This document shows, one piece after another, positions 31,431 through 42,291 of a stretch of 64,000 bases of DNA. This stretch comes from Lytechinus pictus (Eukaryota; Echinodermata; Echinoidea; Temnopleuroida; Toxopneustidae). The position numbers were made by a program, and so were the translations under genes. The stretch lies in NCBI RefSeq assembly GCF_037042905.1, contig NW_026974141.1:2364001-2428000 (forward strand), read 5' to 3'. The notes under the pieces are model-generated. The model saw only the letters and a program-made list of their open reading frames with translations. It was not told the origin of the DNA and made no database searches. Every line of letters starts with the position of its first letter. The first letter of the stretch is position 1.

Positions 31431-33050
31431 TAAATGTCTTCATTATAAAATGACCACGTCGCTAAAAGTAATATTCTAACATCGACGAAACTGTCCTGTC
31501 AACAGGAATGGACTTCGAAATAGGACCATGCCCCCTCTGTCAACCATTAATTAATAAGTCTTGACGCTGAATTATATGGTACTTCAAATATTGATTTAGT
31601 CGTTAATGGGTTTTCTTCCCGACACATTGAAGGTACTGATCGATTTATTGGCGGCGCTCCAGGGACAGGGGATGACCATCCCCAGTGGTATTTGATTATA
31701 AAATTATGAAGATATATGATAAAGTGGATTTTAAAAATGAAAAGAAGAATATTAGAACGGAAATGCCTTGGACATACTTCCATTTAGAAAGCCAATGATA
31801 AATATCATAAATAGTAATCATGAATTATATGTATTTCCGCCCCACCCCCTTCAAAATGCCCTGATACCGCATTTCGGTATATAGCTACTCAATTAACGAG
31901 CCCTCAGAAAGGTCCTCTAGATTGTTCGCCATGCTAAGAAAGGGTCTGTATTGACACAATATCGATTTGTCAATTATCGCGTGAAGCAAAATGAAATCAT
32001 CACCTAGATCGGGTAAACTTACACGCTCAATTCTACTGAGATTTGATTTCCAGTCGGTATCAACCGAGATTTGATTTCCAGTAAGAATATATACAAGTAA
32101 AATAAACCAATACAGGATCAACATAATATTATGTATGATATTAATGGACAGTGACGCCAAGACCTCATGAAATATTCCTTTACTATAAAAAACCCATGCC
32201 CAAGACTTGAAAATTTGACATTACTAATATGTTCGGATCGCCAGATTGCATCTTCTTTTAATATAATTATTTTATCATATATTTTTTTTTTATTTGTCTA
32301 GTATATGCATGCCCTTCTAGAACGTTGGATCTTTATAGGTCACACAAAATTTAACAAACAAACTTGAATAACCCAAACAGAGAGTTCACATTCGCATAAT
32401 CCCTGAAATTTCAATAGAGCAAGTATATCAAAGCATCTTTTCAACAAACATATATTTTATTGGACGGAAGTATTCCTTATGCTGTTTGTTAGAAAGAGCG
32501 AACCCAAAAATGCATTTGTTTTCAATATAGAATCTCTGCATGTGGGAAGGTGTTTTGCTGATGAATTTTGGATAGCGATTGTTAGTTCTTTAGCTGTTTA
32601 GTATACTTATTTTATGTTGAATTTGAAGTGGGGAAGAGAGAAAGAGGGGTGAGGAGAAACCTGGAAAGGTAAAGTGGTGTGTATTTATTCTTAATCCAGT
32701 TAAGCATATTATGTATTGAAAATTTCCCATGAATCAGTAAAATAAGAATATACGGGGGAAAACTTAGAACAATTGCATTCATACCATTATTTAAACGTAA
32801 AACCGGCGTTTAAACGTAGCACAAGAAAATTTACATTTTTTTATTATTGCACACAATATGAAATAGGCAAAATTTTGAGAAAAGATTTAACCTAATGAAA
32901 ATAATTTATGACAAGCGACTAAGATATACTGCATATGCTTTGGGATTCATTTTTACCAAACCATGCACGCCCTGTCTAACTGTAATTGACGTTTATGATA
33001 ACATCGGATATTTTTTGCGGTAAAAAGGCGATGACGGGATCATAATCAAT
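31431..33050. other. Intergenic, no gene seen
   Basis: AT-rich DNA with short T runs and no coding signal, repeat array or RNA gene that I can support. Confidence 0.5.
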
Positions 33051-33189
33051 CAATTAATCATCATCATTACCACCATTATCATCATCATTACCACCATTAT
33101 CATCATTATCATCATCATCATCATCACCATCATCTTCCCCACCATCGTCATAATCATCACCATCATCATATCATCATTATCATCATCGT
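33051..33189. repeat. CAT/ACC microsatellite
   Basis: Imperfect units of CAT and CACCAT. It directly abuts the MITE that begins at 33191. Confidence 0.9.
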
Positions 33190-33190
33190 A

Positions 33191-33399
33191 CACTCTATAA
33201 AAGTTTACCCCATACTGGATAAAATGAGAGCATGCATGTTTGATCATGTAAAATGATACCAAATAATATTATTTCACGCAATGTTGCGTTGAAATTTACC
33301 CTTAAAACATGCATTTTGCCCAATATGGGGGAAAAAGATACAGCAACCACGCATGTTGCCTCTCTACCCAATATTGGGTAAATTTTTACTCAAAGAGTG
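33191..33399. mobile_element. CACTCT-family MITE with TA borders
   Basis: Ends CACTCTATAAAAGTTTACCC and TTTACTCAAAGAGTG, with TA outside both. The inner arms carry ATATTGGGTAAA. It was inserted at the edge of the CAT microsatellite. Confidence 0.75.
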
Positions 33400-36341
33400 T
33401 AATGATTATGATAAGATTTTTATCGCCATCATCATGAATTCATTTAAGACACGAACATTGAGGTAACAAATAATGGCCCCTTAAAATTTTAGCTTTTTTA
33501 CTATCGACACATTACAATCCTATAACCATTATCATTCAGTTGGTACCGCATGAACTTCCGTAAAATTGAACATTTATCAGGACAATATCTTTTGTCTCGT
33601 AGTCCTATGAATTCATATCCCGAAAATAATCAATGATGAGATAATTAATGAACAATAAAAACACTTAACTTACCAATGTTTCAGAAAAAAAAATCATGTC
33701 CATGCACTTAAAGAAAATAATCATGCTCTTGAAAATAGTTTTTCATTTCCTGACGAAGAAGGACAAGCTTAATAGTTCATCAAACGGATCCCCTGGTTCC
33801 AGAAATATTATTTCAAAGTAATAAATACTGATATAAATCCATGACTAAACCTCTGTTAAACGGGTATAGGAAAACCCTCGCAGGAGACCTCGCCTCGGTA
33901 ATAGCTTCAATATCGATTTGGGTTTTTGTTTGCCTTTTATCAGTGTGGGACCTTCTCGTCTACTGAGATTTGCTTTCGGCCCATTCAATAGGGGTATTCT
34001 CCCAGTATTGACTCAACGTACAACAATCTTTAATTGTTTTAGACATTTCGGCCCAAGGCGATTCGGTCGAGATCTCGATTCGATTTTGACATTGAACCGT
34101 ACTTGACAGATTGGGATTCTTTAATTGGTGGGGGGGAGGGAGGGGTGCTCCCTAAAATCTAGGATTCCATATAGGGCGCTACATGAAGTACCAGATGAAG
34201 TAGCACATAATTCGATCCTCATCATACTCTGCGAAGGCGTCCGCGTTATGCCACTTTTTTTGGCCGGGGGCGGGGGCCACTGAGGACCCCCTCCCCCGCT
34301 AAGTATGACACAGTACACCAATACATCCACTAATAAAGACATGTTTGAATGGTGCATTCCAAGTCACTTCAACTTCAAGTAATAACACACATTTTCTTCT
34401 TGCACATACGTTTATAACTTCGAGTCATAATTTTATAGGCCTAATCAAATCCCCCGATTAAAAAAAAATATATATTTCATTATCATGAATCCCTATCACA
34501 AAGTTTTAGAAAATAAGTTGCTCTCATTGATCTAAGCAATGGATTCTTTGGACAATTAACTTGATAAATCAGTTTGCACTAATAATGTTTCATTCATTTA
34601 CTTGGGTCGAAGGAGATCAGCCTCGCGGGCAGAATAACTAGAAGGGCGAGCTGTTGAACACTGCCAACTGGTTTTCTATTTATTCGAGCAAGTCACCTAA
34701 CAACGCGATTTGTTTTGTCCTATTCAATACCGTGTGTACCAGCCCTCCCTTTTATTCACGGTATCAAAAATAGGACACTCCGTTGACGATTATAGGCTCC
34801 GTTTGAAAGGGAGGATCCTCCTGTTTTTGAGAAAATCATTCTCCCGTGAACAATACGGTCCGGGGTTTGTGGAGAGGATCAGAGAATTATTGGTATTGTG
34901 ACGTCACATTATCCTTTTTGAATAATATATACCGTGAACTCAATTGCAAGGTTAAGTTCAAAGAATGAAAGGGGAGCATCTTTTTATTCTTTGAAAGTTA
35001 GGAGAGAGAAATCCCCCCCCCCCCCAAAAAAAAAGAATATGGTCGGACTGGTCGGCTGAAGTATTATCTTTTACCGAAATAGATTGGGGTAGATGAAAAT
35101 GAGTATGTAAAGAAATTAAATGTTGATTAAAAATATATAAGTACACTATAAAGGTAGATATAATAGATGAACAATGACTTTGATGTGGAAGAGGTTCATC
35201 GTGGTGAAGGATTGAGTAGAAGAAATAACTACGTTTGATACATCGTGAGACAACTGGTTATTTCTTCTACCCAACAATGACTTTGTAATCACAAAGTATA
35301 AGTAGAGGAAATATATTGTTATAATGCTAACATTCAATCTGTGACAGAGAGTTGCTTTTCTTTTATTCTGTAAAAAATGAAAAGATATAGCTATTTTCGT
35401 TCAAAGAATTCCTGGTATGAAGTTTGATGTAACTTTTTTATTTTTTTTTTTCAAAATGGAGAAGGGGTTTACTGTGGAACTAGATAATGAAATCAGATAT
35501 TACTTCATATTCCCATGGAGTAAAGGAGGTAACAATTCTATATGATCAAAATGTTGTGGGTGCCACTGATAAATATGTGTTCGTTGTATTTCAAGATATT
35601 ATAATGAAGAAACAAATTAAAGTACAAACCCTTTCAAGGGGTAGCATTTCAAAGACCATTTTTTTGTGTTCATTTATTTCATTTTTCCTTTTCGGAGGGG
35701 AAGTTGTAACCATGGCTATGACCCTTACAAGAGTGCAAGTTCCTTTAAATTATACTTTTGAGGGGCATTAATAGAAATAGACAATAGCAATTTAAAAAAT
35801 ATCGCATCGGATAAGTGCCCTTATAGTTTAATTCATGACAATCAATACCTAGAACATTCGAGCAAGATATGTTTGCAGTCCCATGTTAAAAATTTCTCTT
35901 TAATGGGCAAATACTTTTTGATAACAATTTGTGAATTACAATTTTCTCACAGGATACCATGATATAGAGTAAAATGATTTCTTGGTGAAGGGGGGATGTA
36001 GAAGTTGCATTTTATTTTTTTGAGGTGCGTTTTAATGGAAATCGCATTTCAACAAACTATTCCTGTAGTTCTCAATATTTTCAGCACTGTTTTCATTAGC
36101 AATTATCAAGTACAGGAATTGCTCCCCAAGGAGTGGAGATGGTTCACTTTCTGTTTGGAACATGAAATCGATCCAATAACAGGGGTGATAATAATTACAT
36201 GTAAAACGCATATTATCGCAAGAACAGTAGACTCTACATAAGTCAACATTCCATACCTCGAATAATTGCCTAACTCAAAGCATTACTTCACATATGAATA
36301 TGCAAAACGTCATTTACATCTCCTTAGTCAAACTTCGCCCA
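33400..36341. other. Intergenic, no gene seen
   Basis: AT-rich. G/C homopolymer-bearing remnants occur near 34125-34290 and 35010-35030, where GGCCGGGGGCGGGGGCC resembles the low-complexity interior of hAT MITEs, but ends are not definable. Plus-strand frames of 60-94 codons here have no family features. Confidence 0.45.
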
Positions 36342-36547
36342 GGGGGTGTTTCACAAAGATTTAAGTATGACTTAAATTGCACTTAAAAGCCGAAGTGTAT
36401 CTGAAATGCAACGCGCAATCTTATTGATCAATACGAAGTAGTGCGCATCCTCTTTGCATGATCTGACCGATGCAGTTATGCCTTTTATACCGCACGCAAC
36501 TAGGCATTTAAGTGCGACTCTACTTAAATCATTGTGAAACACCCCCT
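36342..36547. mobile_element. Palindromic MITE ending GGGGGTGTTTCACAAAG
   Basis: The left arm AGGGGGTGTTTCACAAAGAT leads into TTAAGTATGACTTAA. The right arm is the inverse, ending TTGTGAAACACCCCCT. The central part is imperfectly palindromic around TTGATCAA-like text. Confidence 0.7.
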
Positions 36548-36929
36548 TGGTAGAGTAGATTTCTGTGGTCTCAAACGATTCGACATAGGCAGAGTCACAG
36601 TATAACGTGTAAATGTTTTTTTTTTTTTACACAATCATAAAATTAAAGCCATTTTCAAAAGAAAGCCTCCACAAAAATACAAATATCCTTTGAAGCAACC
36701 ATTACAGGACTGAAACAACATAATACACAAATTGTCTGGATTGAGCCAACTTCAGCTTACATTGAGATCCAATTTAATACTGCATCTTTGACAGAGAGGA
36801 TTAAATACATGAAGCAATAAAGATGTGCAATACATTATGATCATGTGGAATAGAATTTTAAAGGCCTTGTTCATATATGATGCAACAATGCTCAGCATTT
36901 TTTTTTTCAGTGTTCAGATATGATGAGGC

Positions 36930-37220
36930 AAATGGTAAATTGCCACTTGGGCTACACCCACTTTGTCTATTTTCCGTTTGGTCTAATTGCACATGGTCTA
37001 ACCCTTGGTTCATCTACAAGCCATTTGGTAAATTCAATTGAATTAATTGCCACTTGGGCTAGACCCACTTTGTCTATTTTCCGTTTGGTCTAATTCCACA
37101 TGGTCTCATCCTACTTAGCATATAAGTCGTTCACCTAATAACCATTTGGTCTGATTGCCATTTTATCTCAATTTCCACTTAGGCTATACCCATTTGGTCT
37201 AATATAAACTTGGTTTAATA
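36930..37220. repeat. Array of CCATTTGGTCTAAT-like motifs
   Basis: About fifteen short motifs of the form CCACTTGGGCTA, CCGTTTGGTCTAATT, CACATGGTCTAA and CCATTTGGTCTGATTG follow each other at 13-26-base spacing, all in one orientation. A longer block (TTGCCACTTGGGCTA through CCGTTTGGTCTAATT) occurs twice, about 100 bases apart. The array abuts the TTAA palindrome at 37224. A second locus is at 46205-46570. Confidence 0.65.
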
Positions 37221-37223
37221 CCA

Positions 37224-37709
37224 TTAAAGGGGAAGTTTCCCATTCCCCCTTAAAAAGTTTGTTGTAAAAATAGCAGAAAAAATAATAAATATTGGTGAAG
37301 GTTTGAGGAAAATTCATAACAGATTAAGAAAGTTATTAGAATTTGAAGTTTTGGATTTGTGACGTCATAAAAAAGCAGCTGCCCCATATGTTATGTAATA
37401 TAAAATGCATACATTTCAATTTTTCAATGGTTCCTAATGACTTATTTTAGTTTTCTTTTTTAGGAACAGGTGTGAAATGATTTGTCTATTAATAAACTTT
37501 TTCAATTTTCTGAGAAAATGAAATTTCATTGATTTTTTACCATATGATATGTAGGAAAGCTGCTTGCATATATGACATCACAAATCAAATAATTAAAATT
37601 TTAATAACTTTTTTTATTCTTTGATGGATTTTCCTCAAACCTTCGGCAATATTTTTTTTTCCTGCTATTTTTACAACAAACTTTTTGTGAGGGTAAACTT
37701 CCCCTTTAA
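37224..37709. mobile_element. TTAA-flanked palindromic element, family 3
   Basis: Ends AGGGGAAGTTTCCC and GGGTAAACTTCCCCT, with TTAA outside both (37224-37227 and 37706-37709). The arms share AAAAAGTTTGTTGTAAAAAT, AGCAG and a TTGTGACGTCATAA-like site. The end sequence differs from families 1 and 2 but the architecture is the same. Confidence 0.8.
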
Positions 37710-37890
37710 ATTTATGTGGTTAGATGAACTGTTTATGAACCAAATTTTCATTTGATGCAGTAAGAAATGTAAGTGGATATCAGTTTACCAGGGCATTAGA
37801 CTGACTGAGAATTACACTAAGATGATATTAAACCTAGTGTAATTTAGACCAAATGCAACAAGAACAAATTTTACCAATATTAGATCGAAC

Positions 37891-38149
37891 GGCCCATATT
37901 TTGAAGTCCAATTTAATTCAATCCCTAATCTTAAATTGTGTTTTGCTATGGATAGCAAATTTTGACATATATCAATGTATCAGCTCATTTGTCTCTGGAA
38001 ATCATTAACTGTCTGGAATGGATAAATGGCTGTCTTCACCACAAGATTTATGAAATGGCACACTTAACATGAGAAGCATACAATTCTCATGATTTGAGTA
38101 CAGAGTTTGACCATTGTCTTAAGTTGAACCCAACTTCAGAATACAGGCC
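37891..38149. mobile_element. Old copy of the GGCCCGTATTCTGAAG MITE
   Basis: Ends GGCCCATATTTTGAAGT and ACTTCAGAATACAGGCC, with AAC outside both, a 3-bp duplication. Heavily diverged from the copy at 5407 but the core landmarks (CAGCTCATTTG, TGTCTTCACCA) are in order. Confidence 0.75.
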
Positions 38150-38935
38150 AACAGGTTTAGCCCATGTTGCATTAGACTATCTGAAAGGTCGTCGGCAATT
38201 GCTTGCAGACCTTGTCAATATAAACCCGCAATATTGCTTGCCATTGCAACATGCTTGGACTTTCTATATTCCATTGATTTTGTACACAAAAATGTTGCTG
38301 ACCCTAGTTGCATCATGTTTAATGAAACAAGCCCTTACACATCTCTTTAAACGTAAAATAACAATAACATTAAACTGAAATGACACCTGGCTACAATAAA
38401 TTCTCTTTGTTGACTTTCATTACGTCATTTTTGTTGGTTCACACGTTTCTTGTGACTTTCTACAAAGAAACATCTCTTTTCACATAGTCGGATTACCGAG
38501 CGCCATGTTGGAATATCTGAAAAATAAAGACATTGCTATTTAAAGATACCATACTTCTATACTACACATAATGATATAGTTTTCTCTTGATATATATTTA
38601 CAAACATGATAAAAAAAAACAAAGATTCAAAGTGCCCCGGTACCATAGTGTATTATTTTCATAAAGCTGTAAGGGTGATAATGAATATTTTCACCATTCT
38701 TCGGAAGGGGAGGGGGAGGTGATAATTATTTATCAGCTTACTCCCGAAAATTTTCCTGTCAAATCTCTTGATTTCAAAAATTAAGTAGGATCCCATCGAT
38801 AGAAAAATTTGAGATAGTTTTATTACATCATATTATATATAGGCTTTTTTAACATAGGATACCATTATTTTTGTTAATTATAATACCAATTAGAATCAGA
38901 TACACTGCAGTTGAGACCAGAGCCCCTCCTCCCTA

Positions 38936-39203
38936 AGACTTACAACTGATCCAATTAGCCACAACCTTGGAAAGCCAGCATTATCAACTTCTAAAATACA
39001 TGTTTGTTCAAAATATTTTCTAGATATGATGTATATTCATACATTTACTGTTTTCTTGACAATTCAAAATGTTTCTCTTTGTTTTCAAAGGACATTTGAG
39101 CAAATTTTGAGCAAATTTCCTAAAGAAAAAATAATGACATTGATGGATTTCCAGATACTTGAGGTTGATTGGATCAATCGTAACTCTTTGTAAGACGGGG
39201 CCC
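38936..39203. mobile_element. GGCCCCGTTGTACAAAGAG-family MITE, diverged
   Basis: The right end TAACTCTTTGTAAGACGGGG and the core (GGAAAGCCAGCA, CATGTTTGTTC, TGATGGATTTCC) match 48055-48326. The left end is more decayed (CTTACAACTGATCCAATTAG). Confidence 0.65.
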
Positions 39204-39287
39204 AGTTGATACATCCAGCAACCAGTTTTGTTACTACTCAATCTCTATAGGAGAGTAAGCTTTAAAGGATTACAGTAATCGGATAGT

Positions 39288-39417
39288 TGGTAACTATGGC
39301 ACGCCTATAGGGAATCAATTCAAGATATATTTCACTTGAATGAATATATAATTTTCTATATTCATTCCGGTGAAATATATCTTGAATCGATTCCCTAATA
39401 GGTGTGCCATAGGTAAC
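39288..39417. repeat. Long near-perfect hairpin, ~60-base arms
   Basis: The left arm TATGGCACGCCTATAGGGAA continues through GATATATTTCACTTGAATG. The right arm is the inverse, ending AGGTGTGCCATAGGTAAC. The loop is only about 8-14 bases. It would fold into a stem with few mismatches on either strand. Confidence 0.7.
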
Positions 39418-40589
39418 ATGTGTTGTTTGATATTTGCACAGGAAAAGAATCAAAGTAATTCTGAATGGATGATAAAAATGCAGAAAAAAAAGGAGTAAAG
39501 ATTGCTTCAGAATACTAAATTACATACACATTTTGTGTGAAGTATATTATAGTATATAATTTGCTTTGTACTATAATATCCTTCATAACTTTAACAAAAT
39601 GACAGTTCAGAGTATAATACGAGGATTGATTTCAATTTAACAGTATGTAAATGATCACATACAAAAATAAAACAAGCATTCTTTAAAGAAAAAAAGCATC
39701 TAAGCGTTAAATAGGAATTCAATTGAAATAAGGCATCTAAAAGTCAACAAGTATTTGAAATTGAATGAAATATATTAATAAAATCCAAGATTAATCTACA
39801 AACAATCCATCATAAGAAAGTTTTGACTAAAATCATATAAGAATGATTAAGCTACAGATAGAGAATGAGATAAACGCTATTATCATATCACTGATAACCA
39901 GCTGCTGCTTTGAGTTCTAATTACCAGTTGTATCATTTTGCATATTCTACCGTACCTTCAGCCCTGATTACAACTCTTGAACATACCGTTAATCTGCAAA
40001 AGACTCGATGTCATGTTTAATTTTATCTTTTCGTACCAGGCACAGATGAAGGCCTTGTCTTATAAAGAGTTGAGATAGATACACATAAATAAATTTCAAT
40101 TGATCTTAATTTGTGTAGTTAGGAGATAAGAATTCCAGATCAATCACAAATCGAATTTGAATTGAATCAATTATAATTCTTTGTAAGACACGGCCCAGAC
40201 TGACAGGCAATTTAAGGTAGAGTGAAACCAACAAAATTTGATGAGCATGAATGGTGCAAACATTTGGTTAAGAGGAGAAGATGTTATACCCTACTACTAA
40301 AGTGTGAGGACGCCTAACCTTGAAACCATATATCCTCATTTTTCATGGGAAGAGGATTATAATTTGCTGATCCCACAATCATGAATAAATGTAATAGAAT
40401 TACATCAGTCAGTGGAACCAGCTAACTCTACTGACTTTACCATATGAGGCAATGTGTGGAATGTACAACACATTGCACATTGTGCATATTGTTTGTTATT
40501 ACAGACTCTTTCCATTTGGGTGGAACAAGCACCCAAATAGCATCAAAGTCTCCATGAAATATGATAATATTGCTTGAACTCAAGAAAAG

Positions 40590-40595
40590 TTTATT
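40590..40595 (-). terminator. Candidate poly(A) signal of the ArfGAP2/3 gene
   Basis: AATAAA on the minus strand, the first canonical hexamer I found after the stop at 42274. The implied 3' UTR is about 1.7 kb and would contain the MITEs at 42046 and 40766. Non-canonical signals nearer the stop cannot be excluded. Confidence 0.3.
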
Positions 40596-40765
40596 ACAGA
40601 TAAAAGGTTAACGTAAAACAAGAAGTCAAACACTGTTTGACAAATATGAAGAAAAAAAATCATATAACCGTGCAAGAGGTGTTAGACGATAGTGGAAAAT
40701 TAACAATATACAAGCTCAATTGAGTGTGTGGAAAATGAATAATGTACAAGCTAATTAGAGTGTAA

Positions 40766-41186
40766 AGGCCACCGCACACCTTACGACCCGACTGGTCGGC
40801 GACTGGCTTGCGACTGATTGAGGGAAGATGTGACGTCACGGCTCTTGTCAGCTTGTGCGTCGCAGACCAGTCAGAGACAAGTCGCAAGGAAAATCGGAAG
40901 GATTTGACATGTCGAATCCTTATGACTGGATCGCAAGCTCAATCCAACTTCCAGCCAATCACACAGCAGAGTTGCACGATGCGTATTATGATAAACAACG
41001 CGCATACGCAGTAGTAAGCGCACTTTCTCAGTTGCAATGCCAAAAAGCAAAAAGCGCATGCGTAAGTCGCAGATCAGATCGCAAGGTGTGCGGTATCGAG
41101 GCTTATGACTGCCTTGCGATTCATCTCCCCTCTCTCAGTCGCAAGCCAGTCGCCGACCAGTCGGGTCGTAAGGTGTGCGGTGGCCT
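40766..41186. mobile_element. GC-rich MITE with TAA target duplication
   Basis: Ends AGGCCACCGCACACCTTACG and the inverse CGTAAGGTGTGCGGTGGCCT, with TAA outside both, as for PIF/Harbinger-type elements. Subterminal repeats of GCGACTGG/CCAGTCGC type are scattered through both arms, and a TGACGTCA site lies at about 40832. It is much richer in GC than its surroundings. Its frames are not conserved coding sequence. Confidence 0.8.
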
Positions 41187-41469
41187 TAAGGATGCAGTGT
41201 TGATTTTACATGTGGAAAGTCAGAACATACAAATGCCTAGTAATGACAGACGTGCATCAATTATCGAACTTTACAAGAGTTGCTAGAAGAAAAAGACCAA
41301 AGACATTTGTGTCATGATTTATCCCCTGAAAAGTTAAAGTACCATAGCAATGGTATTTCGCTAATAACTCTTAAAAGATGGAATAAGTTTTAAATATGGA
41401 ATATGAGAATGGGTGTACTAAGAAAATATTAGTCTGCTATCAAATCCCTCCACCATGATTTTAAAAGGA

Positions 41470-41573
41470 CATTAATAAATATGAATAATTCATATATTAA
41501 TAAATATGAATATTCATACATTAATAGACATGAATAATTCATACATTAATAAATATGAATAATTCATTCAACT
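41470..41573. repeat. ~31-bp tandem repeat
   Basis: Three to four copies of a unit like TTAATAAATATGAATAATTC plus ATACA, with few differences. Confidence 0.75.
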
Positions 41574-42045
41574 TGGAAGAACATTGAACGACTTTGAAAT
41601 TAACTTGAATAAATAACTATCAAAAATAGGACAAAATTGCAGCTTGGAGTAAATTCTTCAATCATTAGGTCTGTTCAGAGTTCATGAAATCATCTACGGT
41701 GAAGTTGGCCAATGCATCATTTGTGAATAGCCAGCAAAGCATTTACGTGTAGTTCCATGCAGAGATGCTATGTACTAGCATCAGTCCATCTTATAAGCGA
41801 TAAGAGAAGATCCTTTAACTGGGATCCGGGACTGTTTCATGCGGCACCTTGTTGGTGATTTCCACTGACAAATTCGTTCTGAGCCAATCAGATGCAAGGA
41901 TTTCAGTAGCTTATAACAGTTTCTGTTTCATGAAATGCTCCCCCTGGTATATACTTGGTAGATTTTACAATAAAGATTGGTTCCAATGGCCTTCATCTGC
42001 CCACGAGTACGTCAGATTAATAAACTGGTTTGCTGCACAAGTCCT

Positions 42046-42169
42046 GGGACCCAGTTACACTTAGCAATTTATCGTAGGACCAATTTCTACAACTGATATA
42101 ATTGATCATCATGTGCAATCAGTCATAAAAATCAATTGTAAGACCAGTCGCTAGGCTTTGTGTTAGAGG
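42046..42169. mobile_element. Small palindromic MITE (GGGACCCAGTTACACTTAGC)
   Basis: The left arm GGGACCCAGTTACACTTAGC is answered by GCTAGGCTTTGTGTTAGAGG-like text. Relatives lie at 43209-43336 and 46045-46167. It is only about 100 bases past the stop of the ArfGAP2/3 gene, so it is probably transcribed in its 3' UTR. Confidence 0.55.
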
Positions 42170-42273
42170 ACTTGATGATGTTTGGAGATTTCAGTTGATG
42201 ATCCGTTATTATATGGTTTTGAATGGAGCATAAAGACACTTGGATGGGGTATACTATACTAGACATGTTGTTA

Positions 42274-42291
42274 TCAATATCCATAATGATC
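42274..42291 (-). CDS. ARFGAP2/3: ArfGAP2/3 terminal five-codon exon
   Basis: GAT CAT TAT GGA TAT TGA directly after a strong acceptor (T-rich tract ending TTTTTTCAG at 42292). It gives SIQ-DHYGY, matching the vertebrate ending SIQDRYG. Phase and position fit, so I take this as the true last coding exon. Confidence 0.8.
   Translation of the reverse strand, partial: DHYGY

Noticed and set aside
34121-34300. G/C-run region as a third hAT MITE
   Set aside because: The low-complexity interior is similar, but no inverse ends or 8-bp duplication could be found.
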